Positions 37,695-47,513 of a stretch of 64,000 nucleotides of DNA are shown here, piece by piece. The stretch's first letter is position 1. Each line of letters starts with the position of its first letter. Position numbers and translations under genes: made by a program. The stretch comes from Citromicrobium bathyomarinum. GTDB taxonomy: Bacteria; Pseudomonadota; Alphaproteobacteria; Sphingomonadales; Sphingomonadaceae. Location of the stretch: NCBI GenBank assembly GCA_001306305.2, contig CP155577.1, forward strand, positions 2,835,501-2,899,500, in the 5' to 3' direction. The notes below the pieces were generated by a model. The model had not been told where the DNA came from, did not search any database, and saw only the letters and a list, made by a program, of their open reading frames with translations.

Positions 37695-39968
37695 ATGCGT
37701 ATTCTTCTCGCCACTGCTGCAACCCTTGCCCTTGCGGGCGGTTATCACGGGACGGCACAGGCCCAGACCAGCGAAGGCGACACCATGACCCAGGGCGAAG
37801 CGGAAGCCGAGAGCATCGAGAACTATTTCGCGCAGGAAAGCACCCTGCCGTTCAAGGCGCCCGACTTCACCAAGATCGCCGAAGAAGACTACATGCCCGC
37901 GTTCGAACAGGGTATGGCGATCCAGAAGGCCGAAGTGCAGGCGATCATCGACAATCCCGAGCCGCCGACCTTCGCCAACACGATCGTCGCGCTGGAAAAG
38001 TCGGGCCGGATGCTGGGCCGTGTGGGCGCGGTCTTCTTCCACCTGACCGGCACCAACACCACCGACGCTCTGGACGAGATCAATACCGAGATCAGCCCCG
38101 TCCTCGCCGCGCATTCGGACTCGATCACGCTGAACCCCAAGCTCTTCGCCCGGGTCAAGGCGGTGTACGACAACCGCGCCGCGATGAGCATGACGCCCGA
38201 AGACGCCAAGCTGCTGGAGGACACGTACGAAGGCATGGTCCACGCAGGCGCGATGCTGACCGATGCCGAGCGTGAGCGGGTGAAGGAAATCAACACCGAG
38301 CTTTCGACCGTCACCACCGAATTCGCGCAGACCGCGCGCGCCGCGATGGCAGACCAGCCGGTGTTCTTCGACACGCGGCAAGAGCTGGCCGGCCTGTCCG
38401 AAGCGGACATTTCCGCCGCTGCCGATCTGGCCGAGGAAGCGGGCCAGCCGGGCAAGTTCGCGATCGCGCTGCAGAACACCACGCAGCAGCCGCTGCTGCC
38501 GAGCATGGAAAACCGCGCCGCCCGCGAGAAGCTGTTCATGGCCAGCTACCATCGCGCCGACGGCACGACTGACATCGACACGCGCGAACTGGTCGCCAAG
38601 ATCGTGGAGCTGCGCGCCGAAAAGGCCGCTCTGTTCGGCAAGCCCGACTGGGCGAGCTACACCATGTACGACCGGATGGTCGAAAGCCCGCAGGCCGCGC
38701 TCGACTTCATGGGCCAGATGGTCCCCGCGCTGGCCGAAACCCAGCGCCGCGAAGCGGGCGTGCTGAACGAGAAGATCGCCGAGGATGGCGGCGATTTCGA
38801 AGTCCAGCCGTGGGACTGGTATCGCTATTCCAACCAGATCAAGGCCGAACGCTACCAGGTCGATGACGACAAGGTGATGCAGTACTTCCAGCTCGACAAG
38901 GTGCTGGAAGACGGCGTGTTCTACGCCGCCAACAAGCTGTACGGCCTGACCTTCGAAAAGCGCGACGATCTGCCGACCTACCATCCCGACGTGTGGGTCT
39001 ACACCGTGAAGGACCGCGACGGCTCGGATCTGGGCCTGTTCTATTTCGACCCGTTCCAGCGCCCTTCCAAGCGCGGCGGTGCGTGGATGAGCAACTTCGT
39101 CGACCAGTCCGACCTGTGGAATGAAAAGCCCGTCATCTACAACGTGCTCAACATTCCCAAGGCCCCTGCGGGCGAGCCGCAGCTGGTCAGCTTCGACTGG
39201 GTCGAGACCGCGTTCCACGAATTCGGCCACGCGCTGCACGGCTTCTTCGCCGACCAGACGTACCCGAGCCTGTCGGGCACCGCGACCGCGCGCGACTTCG
39301 TCGAATACCCGAGCCAGGTCAACGAGATGTGGGCGACCTACCCCGAAGTGCTTCAGCACTATGCCAAGCACTACAAGACCGGCGAGACGATCCCGACCGA
39401 GCTGGTCGACAAGATCAAGGCATCGTCCAAGTTCAACCAGGGCTACGACTTCGGCGAAGTGCTCGAAGCCGCACTGCTCGACATGAAGTGGCACGCGCTC
39501 TCGAAGGACGAAGCGGCTGCGATCGATACGCCTGAAAAGGTGACGGCCTATGCCGATCGCTCGCTGTCCGAACTGGGGCTGGAAGTCGCTCTGGTGCCGC
39601 CGCGCTACCGCACGACCTACTTCAACCACATCTTCTCCGGCCCGACCGGCTATTCGGCAGGCTATTACAGCTATCTGTGGACCCAGATGCTCGACCGCGA
39701 CAGCCGTGCGTGGTTCCTGCAGAACGGCGGCCTGACGCGCGAGAACGGCGATCACTATCGCGAGACCGTGCTCAGCCAGGGTGGGACGCAGGATTACGGC
39801 GAAATGTACCGCAACTTCGCGGGCCGCGACCCGGACGTGAAGTACATGCTGATCGCGCTGGGCCTGGCCGAGGAAGAGCCAGGCACGCCCGAGCAGACTG
39901 CGGAAGGCACTTCGGACGGCAAGCTGCCTGCCAAGACCTTGGATGGCGACGCGCCGATCGCGAACTGA
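37695..39968 (+). CDS. M3 family metallopeptidase (oligopeptidase A/Dcp-like), secreted
   Basis: The 757-residue protein begins with a signal peptide MRILLATAATLALAGGYHG and TAQAQ. The zinc site HEFGHALHG (about residue 510) plus a downstream glutamate region VEYPSQVNEMW define the M3 family. The N-terminal arm includes NPEPPTFANTIVALEKSGRML, the usual start of the Dcp/OpdA family. It is probably periplasmic and breaks down short peptides. A terminator follows. Confidence 0.92.
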   Translation: MRILLATAATLALAGGYHGTAQAQTSEGDTMTQGEAEAESIENYFAQESTLPFKAPDFTKIAEEDYMPAFEQGMAIQKAEVQAIIDNPEPPTFANTIVALEKSGRMLGRVGAVFFHLTGTNTTDALDEINTEISPVLAAHSDSITLNPKLFARVKAVYDNRAAMSMTPEDAKLLEDTYEGMVHAGAMLTDAERERVKEINTELSTVTTEFAQTARAAMADQPVFFDTRQELAGLSEADISAAADLAEEAGQPGKFAIALQNTTQQPLLPSMENRAAREKLFMASYHRADGTTDIDTRELVAKIVELRAEKAALFGKPDWASYTMYDRMVESPQAALDFMGQMVPALAETQRREAGVLNEKIAEDGGDFEVQPWDWYRYSNQIKAERYQVDDDKVMQYFQLDKVLEDGVFYAANKLYGLTFEKRDDLPTYHPDVWVYTVKDRDGSDLGLFYFDPFQRPSKRGGAWMSNFVDQSDLWNEKPVIYNVLNIPKAPAGEPQLVSFDWVETAFHEFGHALHGFFADQTYPSLSGTATARDFVEYPSQVNEMWATYPEVLQHYAKHYKTGETIPTELVDKIKASSKFNQGYDFGEVLEAALLDMKWHALSKDEAAAIDTPEKVTAYADRSLSELGLEVALVPPRYRTTYFNHIFSGPTGYSAGYYSYLWTQMLDRDSRAWFLQNGGLTRENGDHYRETVLSQGGTQDYGEMYRNFAGRDPDVKYMLIALGLAEEEPGTPEQTAEGTSDGKLPAKTLDGDAPIAN

Positions 39969-39990
39969 TCGCACAACCCGATACTGGGGA

Positions 39991-40025
39991 AGGCGGGGAC
40001 GGCATTGCGCTGCCCCCGCCTTTTT
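39991..40025 (+). terminator. Rho-independent terminator
   Basis: A stem of AGGCGGG plus GGCA pairs with TGCC plus CCCGCCT around a small loop, and TTTTT follows at 40021. It ends the M3 peptidase gene. Confidence 0.8.
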
Positions 40026-40081
40026 CATGCTTTCCCCGCCAGACCGGCGATCGCGTGCCGCACCGCCGGCAGCCTTCTGCG

Positions 40082-40759
40082 CTAATCGGTCTTGTAGACC
40101 GCTGCACGCACCTGCAGGGCCGCCAGTGCTGCGGCCAGCCCTGCACCCTGCAGCGGCTGGGGCGAGGGTTCGCTCGGGCCGATCTCGCACGGCTGTTTGT
40201 CCTTCATCACCGCGATGCACATCTGCGGCGTACCGCGCCCGGACGCAGCCAGCTTGCGCGCGATGTCGCGCGCCTGTTCGGTGTTGCGGATGGTGATCGC
40301 GCCGTTCTTCAGCGCGAAGGCGGCGACGTCTTCCCAGTAGCCCAGCTCCCACAGATCGCGCAGCTCGCTGCCAGTGGGGCCGCCCGAGCGCTTCAAGCCC
40401 TGGAGCGCGCGGTCGGCGAGATGCCAGGCCTGGACATAGGCATAGGCCCGATCGGTCCGGTACGCCTCGGCGTTGGGCACATCGGGATAGCGCTCCACCA
40501 GCAGGTCCAGATCGGCGAGCTGGCCCAGCTTGTCGCCCGCGCCATAGCGGGCATTGGCGCGGAAATTGAGCACCCGCGCGCGCTGGATATCGGTCAGCCC
40601 CGGATCGGCGAGGATCTTCTCATAGGCCGCGATATGCCACGGCTCGTTGCTCCATTTGGCCATCGCCCTCAACTGGCTGTTGAGATCGGCATCCTCACGG
40701 GCGAGCGCAGGCGTGATGGCGGTGGCCGCCAGGACCGTGGCAAGAAGCAGGCGCAGCAT
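40082..40759 (-). CDS. Secreted tetratricopeptide-like protein
   Basis: The 225-residue product starts at ATG 40759 (GAGG eight bases upstream) with a signal MLRLLLATVLAATAITPALA. The mature part has helical repeat units such as HIAAYEKILADPGLTDIQRA and NARYGAGDKLGQLADLDLLVERYP, which resemble TPR. A short cysteine-bearing tail (MCIAVMKDKQPCE) ends it. Role unknown. Confidence 0.65.
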   Translation of the reverse strand: MLRLLLATVLAATAITPALAREDADLNSQLRAMAKWSNEPWHIAAYEKILADPGLTDIQRARVLNFRANARYGAGDKLGQLADLDLLVERYPDVPNAEAYRTDRAYAYVQAWHLADRALQGLKRSGGPTGSELRDLWELGYWEDVAAFALKNGAITIRNTEQARDIARKLAASGRGTPQMCIAVMKDKQPCEIGPSEPSPQPLQGAGLAAALAALQVRAAVYKTD

Positions 40760-40833
40760 CGAAGCATCCTCGTCGATTGTCGGCGAGAGATCATAAACCG
40801 CCATCGCCGCGGACACTCAAATGACAAATCCCG

Positions 40834-41586
40834 TCATGCGTCTCCGGCGGCGAGCGACAGCACCTTTGCCCCCGGCTCGCCCAGCCAGTGCGCCTCCACC
40901 CCGAACACGGCACGCAGGTTCTCCGGCGAAAGCGCGTATTCCGGCGGACCCTCTGCATGGAGCATGCCGTCCTTCAGCAGCAGCACCCGATCCGCGAGAT
41001 TGTGCGCCAGGCTGAGGCCGTGGACCACGACGACCACCGCGCGCCCATACTCGTGCGCCTGCGTCCGCAGGTGCTGGGCGAGCGAGGCCTGGTAGGCCAG
41101 GTCGAGCGAGGCGAAGGGTTCGTCGGCAAGGATACAGCGCGGCTCACCCGCCAGCACCCGCGCCAGCAGCGCCCGCGCGCGCTCCCCGCCCGACAGGGTC
41201 GAGACCGGGCGATCGGCCAGCGCCTCCAGCCCCATCGCCGCCAGTGCCGCGTCGACCGGCTCGCGCCGCGCATCGCCATGCGCCAGCCGCCCGAGCGAGA
41301 CGAGATTGCGGGCGGACAGGTCCCACGCGATCTGCGGTTCCTGCGGCAGATAGCCGACCTCGCGCGCGCGCGCCTTGGGATGCAAGTCCCGCAGGCGCAC
41401 GCCATCCATCAACGCCTCGCCCCCGGTCGGCTCCAGCACACCGGCGAGCAGCCGGATCAGGGTCGACTTGCCCGCGCCATTGGGCCCGCAGATCGCGGTG
41501 ACGCGGCCCGCCGCGATCTTTGTGCAGACGCCGCGCAGCCGATCGTTCAGGGCCAGCTTGTGTGCTTCCAGCATCGCCGTCTCCAT
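40834..41586 (-). CDS. btuD: ABC transporter ATP-binding protein, BtuD-like
   Basis: The 250-residue ATPase has Walker A GPNGAGKSTLIRLLAG, signature LSGGERARALLARVLAG, and Walker B CILADEPFASLD. The start ATG overlaps the permease stop in TGATG. Gene order and the riboswitch upstream point to cobalamin rather than siderophore or haem uptake. It is the last gene of the operon. Confidence 0.88.
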   Translation of the reverse strand: METAMLEAHKLALNDRLRGVCTKIAAGRVTAICGPNGAGKSTLIRLLAGVLEPTGGEALMDGVRLRDLHPKARAREVGYLPQEPQIAWDLSARNLVSLGRLAHGDARREPVDAALAAMGLEALADRPVSTLSGGERARALLARVLAGEPRCILADEPFASLDLAYQASLAQHLRTQAHEYGRAVVVVVHGLSLAHNLADRVLLLKDGMLHAEGPPEYALSPENLRAVFGVEAHWLGEPGAKVLSLAAGDA

Positions 41587-42551
41587 CAGGTCAGCCCCAG
41601 CGTTCCGCCGCGCCGGAGGCGCAGCAGCAGCCACAGGAAGAACGGTGCCCCGATCAGCGACAGGGCGATGCCCAGCCGCAACTCGCCGACCAGCGGGAGC
41701 ATGCGCAGCACGCTATCCGCCACCAGCACCAGCAGCGCGCCGCCCAGCGCGCTCGGCACGATCAGCGAAGACGGGCGACGGTCGGTCAGCGGGCGCACGA
41801 TATGCGGCACCATCAGGCCGACGAAACCGATGATCCCGGCGACCGCGACCCCGCTGCCGATGGTCAGCCCTACGCCCGCGACCAGCAGCATGAGCAGTTT
41901 TTCCATGTCCACCCCCATCGATCGCGCGGCATCCTCGCCCAAGGTCAGCGCGTCGAGCGCGGGCGCTGCACGGGCGAGTACTACGATCCCCGCAAGCGTC
42001 ATCGGCGCTGCCAGCATTACGTCGGCCCAGCTGCGATCGGTCAGCGCGCCCATCAGCCAGGTGACGATTTCGCTCAACGCCCAGGGGTTGGGGGCAAGGC
42101 TGATGACAAGGCTGGTCAGCGCGCCCGCAAGGCTCGCGATCATCAACCCGGCGAGCGTGAACAGAGCGATACCGCCGCCGCGCCCGGCCAGCAGCGCGAG
42201 CAGCGCCATCGCCGCGCCCGCCCCCGCCAGCGAGAGGATCGGCAGCAGCCAGCCGCTCGCCGCGAGGCCGAAGGAAAAGCTCAGCACGGCGCCCAGCGCC
42301 GCGCCGGGAGCGATCCCGAACAGGCCGGGATCGGCCAGCGGATTGCGCAGATAGCCCTGCATCGCCGCACCCGCCGCGCCCAGCCCCGCACCAACCGTGA
42401 CCGCGAGCAGGGCGCGCGGCAGGCGCAGTTCGGCGACGATCAGCATCGCACGCGATTCCTCGATCCCGAAAATCCAGGTCCGCCCCGCGACCAGCGACAG
42501 CGGAATGGCCAGCAGCAGGGCCGCCAGCAGGATCGCGCTGGCGCGGCTCAT
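41586..42551 (-). CDS. btuC: ABC transporter permease of the FecCD/BtuC family
   Basis: The 321-residue permease has about ten membrane helices and family motifs. These are RLPRALLAVTVGAGLGAAGAAMQGYLRNPLADP near residue 45 (given here in parts: RLPRALLAVTVGAG and AMQGYLRNPLADPGLFGIA), and GFVGLMVPHIVRPLTD. Its ATG at 42551 overlaps the binding-protein stop. An open frame continues upstream but only the MSRASAILLAAL start fits. Its place in a cobalamin-riboswitch operon suggests vitamin B12 transport. Confidence 0.88.
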   Translation of the reverse strand: MSRASAILLAALLLAIPLSLVAGRTWIFGIEESRAMLIVAELRLPRALLAVTVGAGLGAAGAAMQGYLRNPLADPGLFGIAPGAALGAVLSFSFGLAASGWLLPILSLAGAGAAMALLALLAGRGGGIALFTLAGLMIASLAGALTSLVISLAPNPWALSEIVTWLMGALTDRSWADVMLAAPMTLAGIVVLARAAPALDALTLGEDAARSMGVDMEKLLMLLVAGVGLTIGSGVAVAGIIGFVGLMVPHIVRPLTDRRPSSLIVPSALGGALLVLVADSVLRMLPLVGELRLGIALSLIGAPFFLWLLLRLRRGGTLGLT

Positions 42552-43393
42552 GCCGCCTCGTCCCGAATTTGCGCGAGCCGCCGGGCGGCGCGGATCAGGC
42601 TGGGGCCGCCGCAATAATAGAGTTGCGGATCGAATTCGGCGCTGCGCAGGCCGAGCTTGCGAAGCGCGGGATGGTGGAGCGCGCGCGACTGCTCCTCTCC
42701 ACGCGGGCCTGCGTGCAGCAGCAGCTCGGGCGGGTCGACCAGCACCGCTTCCAGCGGCAGGCGGTCGCCCTGGCCCAGCCCCTGCGTGGCCGAGGCGGGG
42801 CGTAGCCCGACCCGGCGCATCAGATCGACCACCAGCGCGCCATCGCCGGGCACGATCCCGCCCGGCTGCCACAGGATCGTGGCTGGCCCCGCACGGCCAT
42901 CGGGCGGAGCGGCAGCGGCTATCGCGGCCTCGATCTGCCCGACCAGCGCCTCGCCCGCCTGCGGCTCGCCGACCGCTTCGGCCAACTCGCGCACCTGTGC
43001 CAGATTGCCATCGACATCATTGGCCATGCCCAGCGTCACCACCGGAATGCCCAGATCGTCCAGCGCCTTGCGGGTCGCGAGCGGCAGGAAGCTGGAGGCG
43101 ACGACCATATTGGCATGCGCGGCAAGGATGTCCTCCACCGACCCGCCATTGGCGGGCCAGCGCCGCGCCTGCGCCACCGGCATCGAGGCGGCAGAGGGAT
43201 CGTGGCTGTAATGCGAGACGCCGACCAGCTTGTCCGGCGCGACCTTCGCAAGGATCGCGTCGGTACACGGGTTGAGGCTGACGATCCGCAGGCCCTTGCC
43301 CAACTCATGCCGAGCTGGCGCGGCTGCACACCCCGATAGCGAACAGGCCGCCAGCACACATGCGATGGCCAGCGCCCGCGCGCGCATGGTCAC
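42548..43393 (-). CDS. btuF: Periplasmic cobalamin-binding lipoprotein, BtuF-like
   Basis: The 281-residue product starts with a lipoprotein signal ALAIACVLAACSLSGC (lipobox LSGC). The mature part has the binding-protein pattern RIVSLNPCTDAILAKVAPDKL, then LVGVSHYSHDPSA, and VEDILAAHANMVVASSF. That is typical of the TroA/BtuF two-lobed fold. The GTG at 43393 overlaps the stop of the receptor gene (ATG 43387 is also possible). Confidence 0.85.
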   Translation of the reverse strand: MTMRARALAIACVLAACSLSGCAAAPARHELGKGLRIVSLNPCTDAILAKVAPDKLVGVSHYSHDPSAASMPVAQARRWPANGGSVEDILAAHANMVVASSFLPLATRKALDDLGIPVVTLGMANDVDGNLAQVRELAEAVGEPQAGEALVGQIEAAIAAAAPPDGRAGPATILWQPGGIVPGDGALVVDLMRRVGLRPASATQGLGQGDRLPLEAVLVDPPELLLHAGPRGEEQSRALHHPALRKLGLRSAEFDPQLYYCGGPSLIRAARRLAQIRDEAA

Positions 43394-45342
43394 AGACCCA
43401 CGCGCAGCCCGGCGAAGACCCCGCGCGGTGCCTGCGCATAGCCGGCTGCGGTCTGGTATTCCTCGTCGAACAGGTTTTCCGCCCGGGCGAAAATCTCGAC
43501 CGGACGCTCACCCGCGATCTTGCCCAGCGGCATGGAGACGCGCAGGTCGAACACGGTGTAACCGTCGAGCACCACGGTATTGGCCGCGTTGTCGAACGCC
43601 TCGCCCACGATCCGCAGATCGCCGCCGATCACCGGCACGCCGACCCGATCGGGCAGCGGTGCCCAGTCGAACGACAAGGTGGCGGCATTGCTCGGCCGAC
43701 GGGCGAGTTCATTGCCGAAATTGGCCGTGCCGGTGCTGCGATCCTCGGCCTCGGTGTAGGCATAGGCGGCACGCAGCGTGAGGCCGTTCACCGGCGTTGC
43801 CCCTGCTTCAACTTCGACCCCGCGCGCACGCGCCTGCGACACGTTGTCGTAGGTACCAAAGGGGCGATTGTCGCAGATCCCGGTCTGCACCGGGCAGCCG
43901 ACGAAGGCGATCAGGTTCTCGCTGTCGCGCTGGAACGCCGTAACGCTCGCATAGAAGGGCGAGGTCCGGGTGCCATAGGCGATACCCAGATCGTAGCTGG
44001 TGCTTTCCTCGGGCTGAAGGATCGCGTTCCCATAATCCGAATAGAGCTGATAGAGCGACGGAGCCTTGAAGCCCTCGCCCACGCTTGCGCGCAGCCGCAG
44101 GTTGGGCACGATTTCGAAGGTCAGATCACCGCCGAAGCTGGTCGCGCCGCCGAAATCCTCATGCTCGTCCTGCCGCACGCCGACATGGCCTGCGAGGCCA
44201 CCGAACTCGATCCCCGCCTGGACATAAGCGCCGAAGATGCTGGTGTCCGCGCTGCTGGTCGCCCCGTAGGAGGTGCTTTCATAGTCCGACCACAGGTTCT
44301 CCGCGCCGAAATTGACGATCAGCGGCCCGATCGGGCGCCATTCGCCGCGCAGTTCCAGCCGGTCGGAATGGCCGTCGCTCTCGAACGTCGCCGCCTGGCC
44401 CGGCCCGGGCAGGTTGTCGCGCGCGGTGTCGGAGAAGCTGTAGCCACCGCGCAGGAACAGCGCGCCGCCATCGTAGATCGCGCCGACATTGCCGGACAGC
44501 TGGCTGGTTTCCTGAACTTCGTCGGTATCGCCAAGGGTAAAGGACGGCGCGGGGAAGCCGTCGATGTCCAGCGTTCCTTCGGCATAGCGCAAGCTGCCGA
44601 TCAGCTCGAACGTGCGGCTGATATAGGCGCGCGCGCGGCCATTGACCGCGAACTGACGGAAACCGTCGGGCTCGGTGCCATTGGCTGCGGCGGAGAAGCC
44701 ATCGGTGGTCAGATAGCTCGCCGAACCGCCGATGAAGCCGGCATCGCCCGCAAGCCCGCCCTCGATGCTGGAGGCCACCGTGCTGCGTGAGCCTGCCTCG
44801 ACCGAGCCACCCAGCCCGCTGCGCTCCACGGTGGAGGCGACGAGCACCCCGGCGAGCGCATCTGCGCCCCAGATCACGCTGTTCGCGCCGCGCAGCAGCT
44901 CTACCTTGGCGAGGTTCGAACTGGTCAGCGTGCCGAAGTCGAACGCGCCTGCGGGCGAGGCGGTGTCGGCCACGCGCACCCCGTCGATCAGCACCAGCAG
45001 CTGGTCGTTCGAGGCACCGCGCACGGAAACGCCGGTGGTCGCACCCAGCCCGCCGGTGCGGTTTACGGTGACGCCGGGCACGCGGCGCAGCACGCGGGTC
45101 AGATCGGGGCCCTGGATCTGCGCGATCTCCTGCGCGCCGATCACGGTCACGGGCTGACCGGTGTCCTCTACCTCGCTGGGGTTGCCGGTAACGGTGATGG
45201 TGATCGCGTCTTCGTCGATCTCGAACGCGTCGGAGGCCAGAACCATCTCATCGGCACCCGCATCTGCATCCGACGCGTCCTGCGCATAGGCAGGCGCGGT
45301 CAGACCCAGGATCGAGCCACCAAGAAACAGAAATGTACGCAT
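43390..45342 (-). CDS. btuB: TonB-dependent outer-membrane receptor, BtuB-like
   Basis: The 650-residue protein has a signal MRTFLFLGGSILGLTAPAYA and a TonB-box-like ITITVTGN. The plug domain has RVLRRVPGVTVNRTGGLG, VSVRGASNDQLLVLIDGVRV and VELLRGANSVIWGADALAGV. A long beta-barrel follows, ending YAQAPRGVFAGLRVGL. GGAG precedes the ATG at 45342. The cobalamin riboswitch directly upstream makes B12 or a related corrinoid the likely ligand. Confidence 0.9.
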   Translation of the reverse strand: MRTFLFLGGSILGLTAPAYAQDASDADAGADEMVLASDAFEIDEDAITITVTGNPSEVEDTGQPVTVIGAQEIAQIQGPDLTRVLRRVPGVTVNRTGGLGATTGVSVRGASNDQLLVLIDGVRVADTASPAGAFDFGTLTSSNLAKVELLRGANSVIWGADALAGVLVASTVERSGLGGSVEAGSRSTVASSIEGGLAGDAGFIGGSASYLTTDGFSAAANGTEPDGFRQFAVNGRARAYISRTFELIGSLRYAEGTLDIDGFPAPSFTLGDTDEVQETSQLSGNVGAIYDGGALFLRGGYSFSDTARDNLPGPGQAATFESDGHSDRLELRGEWRPIGPLIVNFGAENLWSDYESTSYGATSSADTSIFGAYVQAGIEFGGLAGHVGVRQDEHEDFGGATSFGGDLTFEIVPNLRLRASVGEGFKAPSLYQLYSDYGNAILQPEESTSYDLGIAYGTRTSPFYASVTAFQRDSENLIAFVGCPVQTGICDNRPFGTYDNVSQARARGVEVEAGATPVNGLTLRAAYAYTEAEDRSTGTANFGNELARRPSNAATLSFDWAPLPDRVGVPVIGGDLRIVGEAFDNAANTVVLDGYTVFDLRVSMPLGKIAGERPVEIFARAENLFDEEYQTAAGYAQAPRGVFAGLRVGL

Positions 45343-45451
45343 AATTTCTCCATCACAAGCAGTGCTGTCGCTCATGACGGAAGGCGCGGGCCAGAATTGC
45401 CTGCGCCTTTCCTCCGCTTCCCCGGTGCACCCCGCCCGTGGTCGAACGACG

Positions 45452-45645
45452 CATCGCGGGCAGGTCTCCTGGCTCCCGGATCAGCACGGTTCCGCCCACC
45501 TTCCCGTGCCGCGACAAGCTGGGCACAGTGGCAATTCGGGCGGTCCGCTACCCGGTCACAGTTGCGGGGGCAGCTGGAGCTTTCGACTCCATTCCCTCTT
45601 AGGTGGCAGCGGCTCCGGGCAAGCCGGATCCGCAACCACACCTGC
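45452..45645 (-). ncRNA. Cobalamin (AdoCbl) riboswitch
   Basis: Read on the minus strand, the region contains the conserved elements of the cobalamin aptamer in order: a GGGAATGGAG paired arm, CCCCCGCAACTGTG, GCCACTG, GGGAAGGTGGGCGG, and the B12 box GAGCCAGGAGACCTGCC. It precedes btuB, so binding of adenosylcobalamin should repress the whole transport operon. The expression platform is not clear; a GGCGC/GCGCC hairpin lies before the btuB start. Confidence 0.92.
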
Positions 45646-45753
45646 GATACTGGCGCGCGCATAGGACCATCACCTGCGGCGCGCAACCTCGCGTGCCCGA
45701 CAGGGGTTTCGATGAAGGGCCATGTTAACCGTGATCCTTCACGCCTTTCTGCG

Positions 45754-46980
45754 ATGTGTCCCGTATGTATACGCTGCGGTCAGCGCCGGGCGCGCCCCTA
45801 TCCCTTCTCGCCTAAGCTGACCGCACCACCCCCGTCTGTTTTCTGCCGAAAGCCCCCTTTGCCGCCACCCCGCCATCAGGCCCACCGCCGCGCTTCGCAC
45901 CGGGACATCCCCGGAAAGCGCGCGCCAGTGCGCCGCAAGGCGTGGCACGGAATCGCGGTACTGACCGGCGCGATCGCGCTGCCTGCGATGGCTGCGCATG
46001 CCGAATGGCGGTTGCCCGAGGTTGCGCCCGAGGCGAGCGCCATCGTGGCCAGCAATCAGGTCGAGCCGCTGCCGTTCGAACGGGCGGGCGCGACCTTCCC
46101 CGGCTCGGCGCTCTATTTCCTCGCCGATCCGCCCGCCGCGGCAAGCACGGTGAACGTGCCCGTCGAAAGCAGCACCGGGGTCAACCCGATTGCTGCATGG
46201 AACGGCGACCCCGATGCCGCAATCGCGATCGAGACCGCAGGGCCCGCAGCGCGCAGCTTCGTCAGCCGGGGTACGGGAATCGACAAGGCGCGCGCGCTCG
46301 ATTGCCTCGCCAAGGCGGTCTATTACGAGGCCGCGAGCGAAAGCGAGGGCGGCCAGCGCGCGGTCGCGCAGGTCGTGCTCAACCGGGTCGCCCATCCCGC
46401 CTATCCCGATACGGTGTGCGGCGTGGTCTATCAGGGATCGCAGCGGCGCACCGGGTGCCAGTTTACCTTTACCTGCGACGGATCGCTGGGGCGAAAGCCA
46501 TCCGCGACCTACTGGGCGCGCGCGCTCTCCGTGGCGCGGCGCGCGCTCTCGGGCGAAGTCTATGCGCCCGTCGGCCTCGCCACGCATTACCACACCACCT
46601 GGGTGAATCCGTACTGGGCACCCAGCCTTGCGCATATCGGCACGATCGGCGCGCACCGCTTCTACCGCTGGCCCGGCGCAGCAAGCCGACCGGCGGCGTT
46701 CAGCGATGTCTATCGCGGCGGCGAACCGCTTCCCCAGCCCGCGATCGCGGCCCGTTCCGCCGACCCCGCGCCGGACCCGGTCGCCATTGCCCGGCAATAT
46801 GAAGTCGCGGACCGCACCGCCACGACCCCGGGCCTGAATGGCGAGAATACGCGGCAGGCAGAGATCGCCCAGCCGCGCAGCCAGCCCGTCCGCCAGCAGC
46901 CCACCGAAGCGCAGGAGGGATCCGGCAGCGTGCGGCCCGAATACGCCAATAGCGGGCGCTGGATCGGCCAGCCGAACTGA
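45754..46980 (+). CDS. SleB-like cell-wall hydrolase
   Basis: The 408-residue protein carries a Hydrolase_2/SleB domain with CLAKAVYYEAASESEGGQRA, QVVLNRVAHPAYPDTVCGVV, GCQFTFTCDG, and TTWVNPYWAPSLAHIGTIGAH near the end. These proteins are amidases or lytic transglycosylases that break peptidoglycan. A signal-like stretch (RRKAWHGIAVLTGAIALPAM) follows a basic Pro-rich N-terminus. The GTG at 45928 is a plausible alternative start that places the signal at the very N-terminus. Confidence 0.8.
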   Translation: MCPVCIRCGQRRARPYPFSPKLTAPPPSVFCRKPPLPPPRHQAHRRASHRDIPGKRAPVRRKAWHGIAVLTGAIALPAMAAHAEWRLPEVAPEASAIVASNQVEPLPFERAGATFPGSALYFLADPPAAASTVNVPVESSTGVNPIAAWNGDPDAAIAIETAGPAARSFVSRGTGIDKARALDCLAKAVYYEAASESEGGQRAVAQVVLNRVAHPAYPDTVCGVVYQGSQRRTGCQFTFTCDGSLGRKPSATYWARALSVARRALSGEVYAPVGLATHYHTTWVNPYWAPSLAHIGTIGAHRFYRWPGAASRPAAFSDVYRGGEPLPQPAIAARSADPAPDPVAIARQYEVADRTATTPGLNGENTRQAEIAQPRSQPVRQQPTEAQEGSGSVRPEYANSGRWIGQPN

Positions 46981-47111
46981 GCCCCACGCGGGTGCCGCCC
47001 CTGCATGCAGCATCTGGTTAAGTACCTGGAAACCCTGCTTATCCGCGAAAGCTAAACGCGCCGCCACGTACCCCGGGCGTATTCCCCCAACCACGCAGGA
47101 TTTCATCACGA

Positions 47112-47426
47112 ATGAGTCGCGGCCTCGCCCCTACCCGCCCCTCCTTCCGCATATGCCAGGCCGGTTCCGCCCCCTTGCGGATACCCGAGGCGGCCAACGA
47201 CAACCTGCGCCCCGGGCGTCAGCCACAAAGCGAGGCAGAAATCCGCGCGGCGCTGGGTCATTTCGCCCAGCACCACCTCAACGCGGCGCAGGACGCGTAT
47301 GCGCGGGCCGAAGCCGCGCTTGCCGCCGGGGATCGGGAGGAATTCGCGTTCTGGGCCAATATCTGCCGCGCGCTCGACCGGCGGCTGGCGGCCACCTTGT
47401 CCGACGTCTGGGGGCTTCCCGGCTGA
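47112..47426 (+). CDS. Small hypothetical protein
   Basis: The 104-residue product starts MSRGLAPTRPSFRICQAGSA and ends AATLSDVWGLPG. Its C-terminal two thirds is helical, with alternating Ala, Glu and Arg, for example AAQDAYARAEAALAAGDREE. It has no signal peptide. I do not recognise a family, though the codon use fits a genuine gene. Confidence 0.5.
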   Translation: MSRGLAPTRPSFRICQAGSAPLRIPEAANDNLRPGRQPQSEAEIRAALGHFAQHHLNAAQDAYARAEAALAAGDREEFAFWANICRALDRRLAATLSDVWGLPG

Positions 47427-47513
47427 TCGTCGCGTCGATCGCCGGCTTTCCTGATACGCCACGCGGTCGCTGGACCGATAACATTTGTTAACGCGTTTGA
47501 CACAAAATTAACC

